Position numbers and translations under genes: made by a program
Shown here: piece by piece, positions 46,531 through 58,820 of the stretch
Position numbering within the stretch: position 1 is the stretch's first letter
How the letters are laid out: each line of letters starts with the position of its first letter
Assembly: GCA_007258455.2 (NCBI GenBank)
Contig: VDFB02358134.1
Location: forward strand, 211,904,026-211,968,025
Origin: Sequoia sempervirens
Taxonomy: Eukaryota > Streptophyta > Pinopsida > Cupressales > Cupressaceae
Direction of reading: 5' to 3'
DNA length: 64,000 bases
The notes under the pieces: generated by a model
What the model was told of the DNA's origin: nothing
What the model saw: only the letters and a program-made list of their open reading frames with translations
Database searches by the model: none

Positions 46531-47456
46531 TAGGAAGGTTCATCATGTTAAAAATTTTGAAAAATTCTTTGTCAAGCGTCCACGAAACCAATCTAGCATT
46601 GCAATCTGTGAAGGTGTCACAATTTTATTTTTAATCAAACTCCGACGCTAGGGCACAAAAGGCCGAAAGCACACCACCGCGGTGCACTTTCCTTCCTAGC
46701 GGTGCACTTTGAAAAGACACAGGACCGTTCCATTGCAGTTTGTAAATCATCCTGTTGGCCACAAGCTCAATGTTGGAGTTTGGAATTTATTTTCAAACTC
46801 CAAATTGCACTATCATGGCGCAATTTGACACCGAGCGATGTAGTTTGATTTCTGAGTGGTGCTATATAGTGTCGCTGTAGAATGACTAACTTTGAATGCA
46901 TTAAATGAAGGCTAAAAATAAAAATCGAAGCTCAGGTAAGGGTCACTTACTGATGCCCCAATACCGGGAGGCCATTGGTACTTTCGAACTCAATCAGAAA
47001 TGTGCATCGGAAGCTGTCGCTGTGCCATATCACCAGGAGGTTAGAGCTCAAATCTCAAAGTTGCTAATGGATGTGTGTGAAAATGAATTGAAAGTGACCC
47101 CTCGGACCCCTTTTAAGCTTGAAAATTAGGGTTTTTTCACCCTAATTGGCTATCCTACTAGGATTTTGGACCCTTGAAGCTATTTTTTTCCAATTGAGGC
47201 ATGTTTTACATTGTTTTATTGTGTTTAGACACGTTTTTGGCCTCCTGGAGCCTTTTCAGACTTGTCAGGCACGTTGTCCTCTTTTTTTGCGAGATCACCC
47301 AAAAATTGAAATTTTCGTCCAATCTCTCGAGGTGGCAATATATTGGCATGTTTTCTCTCTCCAGGGATCAGTGGGCCAAGTTTTTAAATAACAATTTTTT
47401 TTGGCTTTAATCAAGATCGTTTATTCTTTGAACCAATGCAACAAGTGCATCGCTTC
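46531..47456 (+). other. T1 noncoding region before 3' LTR, with hairpin
   Basis: Contains a perfect 10-bp inverted repeat, ttggagtttg (46773-46782) and caaactccaa (46794-46803), with an 11-nt loop. The words gtgcacttt and tcaaactccgacgc recall motifs of the T1 leader, supporting that this is the same element. On the minus strand it would be upstream of the PMD gene and may hold its promoter. No credible ORF. Confidence 0.5.
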
Positions 47457-47470
47457 AAAGAGGGGAAAAA
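47457..47470 (+). other. T1 polypurine tract
   Basis: AAAGAGGGGAAAAA directly precedes TGTAGACATG, the start of the 3' LTR. It primes plus-strand synthesis. This is the only clear polypurine tract among the five elements. Confidence 0.85.
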
Positions 47471-48557
47471 TGTAGACATGTAAAATGTACCGATTGACAT
47501 TGTGCATCTGATCCCAACTACTAACATCGTTCTATTAAATTAAATAAATTAAAACCTTATTTATTTTAATCTAACATCATCTCTTTTAATTAAATAAATC
47601 AAAATCTTTATTTAATTAATCTCTTATCACATTCCTCTCATATTTGATTTAAATAAATCCACAAATCTAAGTCAAATTTGTCACATCATCTAATCTCTTC
47701 ATTAAATTAACTAAGCTTTGATTAATTTAATCTCATTTCATGTCCCATCCTCCAGCATTTACCACTTGCACATGAAAATAGATTTAATTAATTTATTAAA
47801 TCCCTATTTTCCTCAACAAGGCATCTTTTTGGAATATTCTCCAAGTTTGAATTCAGAAATCCAAGTTGACATGTACATCCAACAAGGCATTTACTCCATC
47901 TTACATGTCCTTTTCCTTGAGCCAAGTGGCATTTAATGCATTTTCCCTTCCCTCTTGCAAGTCATTTCAACAAAATTCAAATTCAAAAAATAGGCATTTA
48001 TTGGCACAATCCCTAAAACTTGCACATCATCCATCCACTCATAGGTTGACAAGTGGCATCTTGCCATTGGTTGAATGTTAGTCCCACATTGCTCAATTTT
48101 GGACATTCATCCTTCAATCTCATCTATAAATAAGAGGCTTCATTCCTCATTTTATCATCCACAAATTATGTAAAGTTACCATGCTCAAATATCTATCAAA
48201 TTTCATCGATCATCATTGAATCTTAGGTAGGTTATGTAGGTTTTTAGCTTAGAGCATTCATCATCCTTCATCAAAGTGGATCAATTATCATCAACACATC
48301 AATATTGCATCATAGGAATTGGGAAAGGGCCAATTTTCACATCAAATTGGCACCAATTCCCCCATGGGATCATGAGTTTGCTAATTTAAATTAGGATTCA
48401 ATCTATTTTGTTGTTTCCATTGTGTTCTTCATTATTTCTTTTCCTAATTTGAACTTGGTAAATGGATTTCATGGGGAATCCTTGTTCTTACTTGTAATCT
48501 CTAATCTAATGTGTTTATTCTTATTGTTTTATAGGTATTAGGATTGGGGTTCATACA
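47471..48557 (+). repeat. T1 3' LTR
   Basis: 1087 bp, begins TGTAGACATG after the polypurine tract and ends TTCATACA at the junction with T4 RT. Matches 3020-3867 from about 47530 on. The 183 bp at 47758-47940 are absent from the 5' LTR and are bounded by the 6-mer GCATTT on both sides. Confidence 0.85.
48125..48130 (+). promoter_or_regulatory. TATA box of T1 3' LTR
   Basis: TATAAA in an identical context to 3435-3440. Confidence 0.6.
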
Positions 48558-49260
48558 GATTATATCCTAAAAATCCATCCATAAGGGATAACATCTCATA
48601 GCCTACGGTCATGTCTACTATCATGTCAATGTTGGCAAGAGGGAAGTCATCCTTAGGATAGGATTTATTTATATCTCTAAAATATGTGTAGATGTCGATG
48701 CCCCTTGTTGGTTTGGTGACTGGTACATGATTGGAAATCCAATCTGCAGTGTCAATTGATCTAATGAAGCCAATATCTAATAGTTTTTTCAGCTCAACCT
48801 TGACTAGTAAAGCAATCTATGGGTGCATTTTCCCCAATTTTTGTATTACTGGTTTTACACCTAATTGTAAGGAAAAATGATGTAGTACAAGTTCAAGATC
48901 CAACCCAGTCATGTCTATATATGACCAGGAAGAATTAATCTATCTTTGTGTAAAGAAGTTGTGGAATTTTGGCTGCTCTTCTTGCGTTAATGATGCTACA
49001 AAATATACCAATTAGGGATTCTCTTATGTGCCTATGTTGATTTCCATTGATTATTCAACTAGCATGGATGAATTTTCATGTGCAACAGGGACAATGTTCA
49101 AACCTCCATCCTTAGGTGCCTCAGAGAGGCTTTCACCTTCGAATGTGTCCTTATTTTTTTCTTTTTCATTGTCTAAAGGCGCCTTTCAGTTTTCACCTAG
49201 AGACTCATCATTTTCATCTTTTTCATTCTTTTTCTTATTTTTGTGACTGGAGGGTTGAAC
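48558..49260 (-). pseudogene. rt: T4 reverse transcriptase, N-terminal fragment
   Basis: Minus-strand translation gives LLVKVELKKLLDIGFIRSID, DWISNHVPVTKP, YFRDINKSYPKDDFPLANID and SLMDGFLGYN, matching the T1 RT N-terminus (KNLLDVGFIRPID, FRDLNKACPKNDFPLPNID, SLMDRFSGYN). It is cut at the GYN motif by the T1 LTR; palm, RNase H and integrase are missing. Acidic linker sequence (ESLGEN, DNEKEKNKDTFEGESL) links it to the G-patch ORF. Confidence 0.8.
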
Positions 49261-49335
49261 AGATTCCCCAAAATATGCCATGTTGTCCAAGTCCATGGTA
49301 AAACCAACCTTATGATCACCACTAGGTATGCCTTC

Positions 49336-51060
49336 TCATAATCCCAGGAACTCAACAATTGCTTCGTCGTTCTCAAAAATGTCTAAGACAGGTGTGTTTT
49401 GTTGATCCCAATCGATAAGTTGGGGATATACTAATGGCATGTCATCATCAGAGGTGTCAAAGTTCACAGGAGTCAAGGTAAAGGCTGAGTTGTTCATATA
49501 GTCACAAAAGTTTTGTACCAAGTCCTCTTTTCTCTTTTGCTTGGATCTAGGTGGATTCTGAGGTGGGCCAAATTCCAAAGTTTGGTTATCTGAAACGGAT
49601 TTATCAGGTTCCCAAGAGGTAGGATCAAGAGATTCCCAGTAGTAATGTTTAAACCATACCTCTTTTGTCAAAGTCTTAGGTGGATAGGAATTTAATGGAT
49701 TTGGCAAAGATTTCAACACTAAGTTAAGTTCTCCAAATAGCTTATCAAGGTCCATGGCAGAGGTGGAGGATAGGAAATCCCACTCATATTCGTTAGAGTC
49801 AGGGGAATCATAGTAGGGTTGGCTAGATGGTTTGTCGAATGTCTCGATATCTTTAGAATCACTTAATTCCTCGAGTAAAGGTGATTTGGTACTAGGAACA
49901 CCAATCTGAATTGGTTGAAACCCAAGCCCTAAGCCTTTCGGCCACTTAGAAACAATAATTGGTTTTGTCCTCCCATCTTGATGTAAGCCTAAGCCACTAT
50001 GTCCATTATATCCCTTGCTCTGCATTATGGTAAAACTTTTCCATATTGATGTGTAGGTATATGAGCAAGTGGGGGAGGTTCTAGATTGTCTTCTCTATAC
50101 AACCAGAAGGTCACATCATCTTTACTTATGACTTCTTTGCTTAATTCTCCCCATTTGGTGAAAGTTGTTGTGGGAGGTATATGTATAGTGACCACTGACT
50201 ATCTCTTATCTGTTGTAGGTAAATCATATGATTTAGGAGGAATCAGATGGCTAACACAATAAGATTTCTTCATGTGATATTCTTCACAACCCTTGTCTTG
50301 GATCTCAACCTTAGGAGTGGAATGTAATGAATTCGAAGTGGAGGTTCTAGTGAGAGTGGATGGATCTACATAATGAGATGAATTGGATGATGAGGCTTCT
50401 TGGTTTACAAGCACTTGGCATTGGGGTGTCTCTTGTAGATTGGTGCAATATTGGAATGGATCTAGGTCACTGTCTATTGTTATTTCAGTGCCATTGTGAG
50501 GGAATTTTAGAAATTGATGGTAGGTAGAAGGGACTACCTTCATGGCATGAATCCAGGGTCTACCTAGTAGAAGATTGTATGGAAGGGTGAGATCCAAGAC
50601 TTGGAATTTTGTCTTCATAACTGCAGGACCAATTATGATAGGAAGTGTGACAACCCCCTTTGATTTGTGTTCCTCATCATCATAAGCCTTAATGAAAATG
50701 CTTTTGGTTGTGTCCACACATGCTTCCAAGAAACCTAACTCCTTAATCAATTTTAAAGTGAAAATATTTAACACTACTCCTCTGTCTACCAGAACTCATC
50801 TAACTTTGGTTTTGTCAACAAGGACTTCAAGGTGTAACAAGTCGTTATGACTTGTCTTCTCAATTGCATAGTCTTGTTTGGAGAAGGTAGCTTGATGATT
50901 ATTGGTCAAGTAGCCCACCATTTCCTTGAAATGATTGACATCAAGATCATTAGGAACAATTGTGCTTTGTAAAGCCTTATCTAAAATGGATCGATGTTCA
51001 GGGGAGATACACAATAGTTCCAAGATGGAAATTTGGGCTGGGGTCTTCCCCAATTGATCA
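49336..51060 (-). pseudogene. pr: T4 protease and G-patch
   Basis: From 51053: AQISILELLCISPEHRSILDKAL and EKTSHNDLLHLEVLVDKTKV, then the active site VLVDRGVVLNIFTLKLIKEL near 50780 (usual DGG is DRG here), LPYNLLLGRPWIHAMKVVPS and the ORF to 50199. After a shift the ORF 50025-49336 opens with MQSKGYNGHSGLGLHQDGRT, a G-patch-like motif, followed by an acidic tail whose end (LVYPQLIDWDQQNTPVLD) matches T1 (VYPQLIDYDQQGPPVLD). The active-site Asp is kept. Confidence 0.78.
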
Positions 51061-51200
51061 AGTAAGTTATATTGTGGCTTGGAAGTCTGTGGTTTCTGAT
51101 GTGATGGAGGTCGTTGGATGGTGATCTTGGTCCAATGAGTGTTAACAACACACTCGAGAGTTTTATTTATGGTTATGGTATTGACATACTCATCAGCAGC

Positions 51201-53343
51201 TCAGATATGATTTATGATAGGTCCACTATAATTATGTTTCACACTAGCATAATTTGCTGCAGTATTGGTCTTGTTACCTGAACTGGAGGCCTTTCCTTTC
51301 CCATGGTCATGTAGTGGATCATAAAATACTTTGTGATTAGTGTTCAAATATGTAAGTTTTTTTCCATTTACTTCAATAGTTCTATTGTTGACAAAGTCTT
51401 GTATGATGTTTTTTAGTTGATGACAATTTTGAAGGGTATGTCCTTTGGTCTCATGGAAATCACAAAAGGCATTATCATCCCACCAAGAGGTTTGAATTTC
51501 CATGGGTTTTATTCTCTTGGATCTTGAATATGTATAAGATTGTGTTGCAACAGTTGTTTGAAGATTGACTCGATGGGTTCCCCGAGGGGAGTGAACTCAC
51601 GTTTTGGAAATTGTCTCTACTATTGTGGCCGTTGGGTGTTTTGGGTAGTGTTGGGGGTTTGGTTGATAGTGTTAAGTGTGTTGGTAGAGGGGTTATTTCC
51701 TCTAAGTGTGATGATCGGTCCTGGTTGTAAAGTCTTTGCATCAACTACCCCATTGTTGGTAACATTTTTATTTCGAGACCAAAACTTGTTTCTGTCATTG
51801 GGGGTGTTTTGCACATTTGGATTTCTTTTGGGTGTGTCTTAAGTTCTCATTTGTCAATGAGAGATTTTTCTATTATGAGTCCATTTTCCACTAGTTATGT
51901 AAAGGATGTGCAACAATGTACCCTCAAGTCACTTCTCAATTTTGGGTTGAGGTTTTCTTGGAACATAGTGACCTTCTGTTTCTTAGGTATCTAGACAGGA
52001 CATTGACTAGATATAGTTCTCCACCTCTGGAAGAAGGTGATAAAAGTTTCTCCTTCGTCTTGTGTAGTATGACACAAAGTTGCTATGTTAATCTCATGGT
52101 CTATGTTAAAGGAGAATTGTTCAATGAATTTGTCAGCCAGTTCGCCCCATGATTGTATGCCATAGTCAAGACCTGAAAACCACTCTAGTTTCATTCCCAC
52201 AAGACTTCTTGGAAAGAGTCTCATAAGATAGGTGGGGTCGTAGGCAACATATATGCACTCATAGAAAATTCCCTTGTGTTCAATTGGATTTCACTTTCCA
52301 TTGTACTTGGGAAAATTTGGTATGACATACCCATGAGGGAAAGGTGTCATGTACAATGATTTATCGAAGGGAAATGGGCATAAATCCTTTGCTAAAAAGG
52401 TTTTCTTGGTTGACACTGCCATGTTATCCATCTGTGTTTGAAGTGCATGCATTTGTGTCTACAGGACATCAACTTGAGTTAATGATGTGTTGGTTGGATT
52501 ATTTGGGTCTATGTACGTGTTTTGAAATCCAACATTTTGTGATGGGTTTTGGTTAAATGTCGGTATGTAAAGTGGATTTTGATTTGGAATGTTAGTGAAT
52601 GGGTTTTGATTCAGAATATGTGAAAATTTATTTTGATTTGGGGTTTGTGAAAATGAATTTTGATTTAGAATTTGTGAAGTGATGGGTCGGTTTCCATATT
52701 GGAAAGAGAGTATGCTTCCTGTCTGTGAAACCCCAATATGTGGTATACTACTAGTGACATTAACACTAGGTATAGCTATTGTCTATGGAATAGTGCTAGT
52801 GACATTGACACTTGGTATAGGAACTGATGTTCTAGATTGTTTGTTCCCAACAAGAGTACCGAAGGGATTGGACAATGATACCCCTATAGTGAAATTAAAA
52901 CCCTGTGTCATGCTAGATGTACCAAATGGAGACGTATGGACTAACGTACTTTGTGTAGGTATGCTAGATGGTATGGTTGTAGTTACTTGAGGTATAGTGG
53001 TACTAGTAGTCATTGTGTTGGTCCCTTGTGTAGGTTGAGTTTGTAAGGTAATGATATCAAATCCTGTAGGTAAGGTGGCACCTTCAGCTAGCAATTTGGC
53101 TAAGTATCATTGATGATCATTTGCTAGGTACCCATCTACAAAAGAGGCAAACTCAGGGTCTTATGAGGTAGCCTCTATGTCTTCCATTAAAATGTGTCCT
53201 TGTGGGTCTCTAGTGATGAATTTGTCTAACAAATTTCTGTGAGGTCTCGATGAGGATGTCCCTTGGAAGGGGTTTGAGAACAGATTGATGGTCATTTGGG
53301 TTTGATATATTTTCTCTTTGTTTTTTGTTAGACCTGGTTTCAA
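51201..53343 (-). pseudogene. gag: T4 gag
   Basis: N-terminal region from 53343 with LLDKFITRDPQGH and LAEGATLPTGFDIITLQ, then Thr/Ser/Pro-rich and Asn/Phe/Gln-rich low-complexity (52440-53000). Capsid core: YLMRLFPRSLVGMKLEWFSG, WGELADKFIEQFSFNIDHEI and GETFITFFQRWRTI (52224-51991). Knuckle: WWDDNAFCDFHETKGHTLQN then C near 51450, with Cys-His-His-Cys complete. Frame changes near 51990 and 51800. Builds the particle. The start codon is uncertain; the first ATG of the track-length ORF is taken. Confidence 0.8.
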
Positions 53344-54522
53344 CCATGTAAGATAAGATCAATATGCAAGGAATGCAAAACTATGTCTATGGATAGTATG
53401 ACTCTAGTCTATGTTTCTAGGATTTTCTGGATGAAAATAAGGAATGTATGCAACTTAGTTTTTTGGTATATTCTCTGCAAATAAGGTATGTCTAAAATGA
53501 TGCTATTCTAGGATGACAGTGTCTAAGTATGCAAACTCTAAGCAAGCTTCTAGGGTAATCGATTTTGCAAACTTGAGACGAGGTTACCAACCACCTAAAG
53601 TCTAACCAAGGTATCAATTTAGTTATGTCAAGGAACCTATGTAGGACTAGGACCAAAGATAAGGTGAGCTCCCTAACTAGACTGATGAGCTAGGAGGATT
53701 CACTGTAGGACAAAAGATATGATGATGTGACTAGGTTCAATGATAGTTTTTCATTGAAGCTATGGTTTTTCCAAAGTGTGGAAAGTGGACCTATTGTAAT
53801 GTTTGCAAAAGTGAATCCCCTAAGAGTTTGATCTAAAAGTAATATGTACTCTAAGATGAAACTAAAACTTGGAACTAGGATGACTATAGCTATGATGAAA
53901 TGATACCTATAGGATGCAAAATTGAGCAAATTGTTTCAAGTTTCTATTCAAGGACCACTATGAAAAGACAGATCAAAGATTGGTATGACTGTGTCAACTA
54001 GACTGTGACAGTGAATTCTAGTTTTCTAGTAATCAGATAGATGCGTTGCAACATAACAAATGCATGACAAAATTTAATAGTTGCGGTCTACTGGTAAATT
54101 TACTCTCGAGTATCAAACACATGGAATTTTGTATCAAGCAGATGTGACTCATTGTATCAATTGCGACTCAGGACTGATCAGTTGCAGTTTTCTAGACTTT
54201 GACTGTGCACTAGTAAAAGTAGGTTGGTTTAGTGATAGGGGCATATGAGTCGTTCTAGACTGTAGATGTAGCTCACCTATTCAGATGTGTCATATAAGGT
54301 AACAATTACGGGTTTTCTAGTAACAGAGGTAATGATAGACATGGCTGAGATATTAGATATGGTTTTCCACTAAGTAGATGCGAGCTATACTAGCAGATGC
54401 GACTCAATATTAAAAATATGTGACTCAAATTTAGGGACATGCAGATTGGACTAGGTTTCTGACATATTGGACTCTAGTTCAAACAGATGCGACTTAGGTG
54501 CAAATTAGACTCAGTTTCTGAC
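53344..54522 (-). other. T4 leader, part next to gag (noncoding)
   Basis: No credible ORF. From about 54030 to 54522 the words agatgcgactc, agatgtgactc and caattgcgactc recur many times, and similar words continue at 62471-62600 on the other side of T5, so T5 landed inside this motif field. Confidence 0.6.
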
Positions 54523-54527
54523 AGATG
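54523..54527. repeat. T5 target site duplication, left copy
   Basis: AGATG before the TGGTG start of the 5' LTR; the same five bases follow the 3' LTR at 62471-62475. Confidence 0.9.
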
Positions 54528-56188
54528 TGGTGTAGGGGCACCTTGGCATCTACATGCCTCCTTGAGGCTTTGTTGCATTTTATTTTTCTTTCAAGTTTTT
54601 TATGGTGTAATAAGGTCCAAAGTACCATTCTCAGTAGTTTGTAAGAGGTTTTCTATCATTGTAATTGGTTTTTGGTGGTTGAACTAGGTCTCCTCCTCAC
54701 CATGCAAACTTGGTGCATCTAGGCCAAGTAAATAATCAAGGTGCCTTGATGCAACCAGGTAATAGAGGGAAGTCAACTTGATGATTTAATATGTTTTGAG
54801 GTGTCTTTGACATCTTTTGAGTTTGTAATGAAGTCGGGTTCTTGGGTGTATTGTTAAGTTCTCTTAACTAGGCAACTTGGGGTTAAAATGGAGTTTGTTA
54901 GTTCCCAACAACCCTCTAATTCAAAATACAGTTGAGGGACATTGGGAGGAGGTTGGAAATGATTAAATAGGCCTCTCTTGGTCAAGGAAAGGTTGATTGT
55001 AAAGTTGGGAAGAAGATTGAATACAAAGAACTATGTTTTTCTCTAACTTTCTGTGTAAATTTGTTGCTAACTCATGTGGTACGGATAAGGTACGCTCTGT
55101 ACGGACACAAGGCTATTATGGTTTGATAGGGGAGTGAGATAGATTCCCTTTGGCTGTGGTTTGGTCCAATTCCATAAATAATTGAGGAAGTTATCTACAT
55201 TCTTCTAAAAGTTGTCAAAACCCTCAAAAATCAAGGTTTGGTCACAAAGATGCTCACAACTCGCCATTCCTTCATGCTCAAGGTCTGATTTTTGGTAGAA
55301 TAGTGGAGTTCAATATGTATTTTATGATTATGAAGGTTTGGAGTGACTTTGTGGAGACCCTAGGCTTGGCATCCTCATGTGACAAGCCTAAATGAAGTAC
55401 AAAATTTGAGTTTGTTGATTTGTAAGTGAAAGTTGTATAGGAGAGTGTCTAAAAGGGGTTGAAATGTGTGAGTTTATTTTTTAAAAACCATATTCATGTC
55501 TTAGGGGAGTCAAGGTGTGCCTAGATAACCTATTTCTTACTTGGAGCACCCAATTAGGCTTCCTTGTGGTGTTGTAAAGTTGATGTTTTGTGCTTTTTCT
55601 GTCAATTCCCATATCCTAAGGCCTTGATGGTTTGAGGAAGTCTGTTTAACGGGTCCAAATCTAATGCCATTTTCCTAGTTCTTGTCTTCATAAAGGTTTT
55701 GTGTTGATTATCCTAGTGGAGAGGGCTGCAAGGAAGGTAGGCTCAATATTGTGTTGGGGGGTGTTTGGCTGTTCTTAAAGCATAAGGTCCTATTGTTGGG
55801 TGTTGATCAATTGTGGATGTGATTTTGATGACACTTCCAAGCTTTTGGTTGTGTCTGGTCACAGTAGTGTGTGCTTAGGAAGGTTGGTTATGACTATTGT
55901 ACATTGGAAGGTTACAAGGAACCTCTATGTCAGTCTTAGAAGCGATGGAAAAATGAAGTGTTCTGCCTACAAATTTGAGTTGTCTATCATGCTTTGTCAT
56001 GAGAAGAGTGTTACAAAAATTACCAAGTTAGTGTAAACGTCTTCCTTTGAAAACCCTTGGAGAAGGTTGGGTTATCTCCTTGAGTGAATAGTGGATTTGA
56101 GAGGTCCACATAAAGAGTATTTGAGAGAGCTATGAAAAGAGGATTGTTTGTCTCCAAGATCAAGTCTTCCCCTTCTCACTTTGCATCA
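54528..56188 (+). repeat. T5 5' LTR
   Basis: TGGTGTAGGGGC... to ...TTGCATCA; matches 60804-62470 throughout. ORFs inside are not conserved between copies. Confidence 0.92.
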
Positions 56189-56191
56189 GAG

Positions 56192-56205
56192 TGGTATCAG
56201 AGCCA
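56192..56205 (+). other. T5 primer binding site (initiator Met tRNA)
   Basis: TGGTATCAGAGCCA, three bases after the LTR end, is the classic complement of the plant initiator methionine tRNA 3' end. Confidence 0.92.
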
Positions 56206-56261
56206 ATTGTTGATTGTGAAACTAGTGAAGAGAAATTGGGGGTTGTGGTGAGTATAGGAAG

Positions 56262-57260
56262 ATGCCTCCAAAAGGTGGGACTATAGTTGCAAGGGAGATG
56301 AAGGCCTTGAGAGATATGATAGAGGCCTTAGAGAGAAGGAAGGGGAATGTTGAGGAAGAGAGAACCTCAGAAGAGGAGGTAGAGGGTGGAGATGAAGGCC
56401 ATCCAGAAGAATAGATACCTCCTGAAGAGAGAAGGCTCCTTGGAGCCTTGAAAACCATAAAAGAAGAAGCCATCGAAGTAAAGATGGACATTCCAATGTA
56501 TGGGGGAAAGATGAATGTTGAGTCACTACTAGAATGGGTGGATGCCTTGAAAAACTACTTTGAATATAAGGAGATGGCAGAAGATAAGAAGGTTAAATTT
56601 GCAAAGACTAAATTGAATGGGGCTTCTTTGACTTGGTGGAATTACTAATGAGGAGACAGAGTGAAGGAGGGTAAGAACATGATTACCTCATGGTACAGAA
56701 TGGTGAGCAAATTGAAGGCACAATTTCTTCCTGTAGATCATGAAGTTCAAGTGTTTAGGAGGTTGAAAATCCTAAAACAAAAGGACATGGATGTGGCAAC
56801 CTATAGTGAGGAGTTTCAAAAACTTAGTATGAGGTGTTTCCATGTAGAGAATGACAGGGAGAAGGTGGCCAGATATTTAAATGGCCTAAGGTATGCAATT
56901 CAAGATGAGATGAGTCTAGTGACTCCTAAGGTAGTGGAAGAATGATTCCAAGTAGCATGCAAGGAAGAGGAGAAGTTGAAAAGAAAGTAGGAGCAAAAAG
57001 GAAGAGGTAGAGGAAAAAACTCCAAGGGAAGAGGCAATTTTGGTGGAAGAAACCAATCACAAAGACAACAAGGGGAGTCAAGTGGAAAAGAGGAACAAAG
57101 TCAAGAGTCAAGAGGTCTAATGGAAGGGGCAGGTTTAATGGAAAAGGTTCCAATTCATTCTCTGGAAGATGTTACTCTTGTAATCAATTTGGACACCCGA
57201 CCTTAAAGTGCCCTGAGAAGCAAGCTTCAACTTCTCATAGTGGGGATAGGAGAAACCAAT
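56262..57260 (+). pseudogene. gag: T5 gag
   Basis: ATG 56262 (MPPKGGTIVAREMKALRDMI) opens 57 nt after the primer site. The capsid fold has MDIPMYGGKMNVESLLEWVD, KVKFAKTKLNGASLTWWNY, WYRMVSKLKAQFLP and VATYSEEFQKLSMRC. A basic Gly/Arg/Gln-rich region follows, then the zinc knuckle CYSCNQFGHPTLKC (C-x2-C-x4-H-x4-C) at 57170, in another frame. Stops at 56412, 56646, 56942 and 56988. Forms the particle and binds RNA through the knuckle. Confidence 0.85.
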
Positions 57261-57879
57261 TGGTGTAAGAGGAGGATGCTCAAAGTGTAACTTCACCTTC
57301 TAGACCTGTTGATATTGAATTTGGAGAGAGCTTGATGATGAGGAGAACACTTCTCAAGGTACCAAGTGCTAAGGAGCCACCATAGAGAAAGTCCTTGTTT
57401 AGGACTACACGCAGATCTCATGGGAAGGTATGCAAGGTAATTGTAGACTCAGGCTCTACTGATAATTTATTAGCACTAGAGATGGTTGAAAAACTAAAAT
57501 TGAAAAAGAATCCTCATCCCACACCATATAGGGTGTCTTGGTTGAACAAAGGTCAACAGGTGCTTGTCAATGAGCAATGTTGGGTAGAATTCCAAATTGG
57601 GGAGTATAAGGATAAAAAAAATTGTGATATTATTCCCATGGATTCTTTCTACCTACTCTTAGGTCACCCATGGAAGTATGATAGGAAATCCCAACATGAT
57701 GGGCAAAAAAACACCTACATGATAACAAAATATGGGCATTCTTTCACCATGATTCCCTTACCGAATGAGGGTATAGATAAAGAACTTGGATCTAGCATTA
57801 TGGTGGTAGGGGAGAAGGATTTTTTGAATACCTTAAAGGAAGAGGGAGGTCTAGGGTTTTCCTTGGTTGTTAAGCCTAA
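57261..57879 (+). pseudogene. pr: T5 aspartic protease
   Basis: KVIVDSGSTDNLLALEMVEK holds the canonical D-S-G active site; SFYLLLGHPWKYDRK is the second conserved block. The frame is open from 57395 to the linker and then shifts near 57880 into RT. Cuts Gag-Pol. Confidence 0.85.
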
Positions 57880-58820
57880 ATGCAGGTCTATTTTTCCTCA
57901 AACAAAGAAAAACCTATACCCAGTGAAGTCCAAACCTTGTTGGAGAGATACAAGGATATTGTGGTGGTTGAATTGCCTAGTTCCCTACCTCCAATCAGAG
58001 ATATTAGTCACCATATTTACCTAATACTAGGTGCTACATTTCCTAATAAGGCTGCCTACAAGATGACACTAGCCAAAAATGAAGAGATAGTAAAACAAGT
58101 GCAAGAGTTGTTGGATAAGGGCCTAGTGAGGAAGAGTTTAAGCCCTTGTGCTATTCCAACTGTGTTAGCTCCAAGGAAGGATGGTAAATGGAGATTATGC
58201 ATTGATTCAAAAGCCATAAATAGGATAACCATCAGTTATAGGTTTCCTATGCCAAGGATGGAGGATCTTATAGATTGCCTAGTAGGAGTTCGCTACTTTT
58301 CAAAGATTGATTTGAAAAGTGGGTATCACCAAATTAGGATTCATGAAGGGGATGAATGGAAAACAACATTCAAGACCAATGAATTTCTTTATGAGTGGAT
58401 GGCGATGCCCTTTGGCTTTTCTAATGCCCCTAGTACCTTCATGAGGCTAATGAATCAGGTATTGAAACCTTTTATTGGAAAATTTGTTGTGGTTTATTTG
58501 GATGACATTCTTGTGTTTAGCAGGACCAAGGAGGAGCATTTGGAGCATCTTGGATAGGTCTTGAGAAGGCTTCATGAAGAAAATTTGTTGATCAACTTGG
58601 AAAAGTGTGAGTTTATGAAAGAAGAATTCGTCTACCTTGGGTTTGTCATCTCAAATTGCAGTTTGAAAATGGATCCATCAAAGGTTGAGGCTATTCTTAA
58701 TTGGAAAACACCTAAGTTGGTGGGTGATGTGAGGAGCTTTCATGGCCTAGCAATCTTCTATAGGATGTTCATCAAGAGTTTTAGCCACATTTGTGCACCC
58801 ATCATAAATACAATCAAAGG
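57880..58820 (+). pseudogene. rt: T5 reverse transcriptase
   Basis: ISHHIYLILGATFPNKAAYK, LVRKSLSPCAIPTVLAPRKD, WRLCIDSKAINRITI, YFSKIDLKSGYHQIRI, KTTFKTNEFLYEWMAMPFGF, NAPSTFMRLMNQVL, catalytic VVVYLDDILVFS, then after one TAG at 58555 LRRLHEENLLINLEKCEF and LGFVISNCSLKMDPSKVEAI. The YLDD box and the KSGYHQIRI motif are typical of chromoviruses. Only the single TAG breaks the RT frame. Confidence 0.92.

Larger units (their letters stand above)
2740..48557 (+). mobile_element. T1: Tat-type Ty3/gypsy LTR retrotransposon, twice interrupted
   Basis: Order on the plus strand: 5' LTR, primer binding site, long leader, gag, protease, G-patch, RT, RNase H, archaeal-type RNase H, integrase, noncoding low-complexity DNA, an antisense plant-mobile-domain gene, polypurine tract, 3' LTR. 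RT followed by two RNase H domains, then integrase, and an antisense gene between pol and the 3' LTR are hallmarks of the Tat lineage (Grande, RIRE2, Retand and Ogre relatives). T2 (5443-12768) and T3 (15807-35303) are later insertions, each proved by a 5-bp target duplication. The left boundary is uncertain because the two LTRs match only from about 3020 onward on the left side. All ORFs carry lesions, so the element is dead. Confidence 0.8.
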
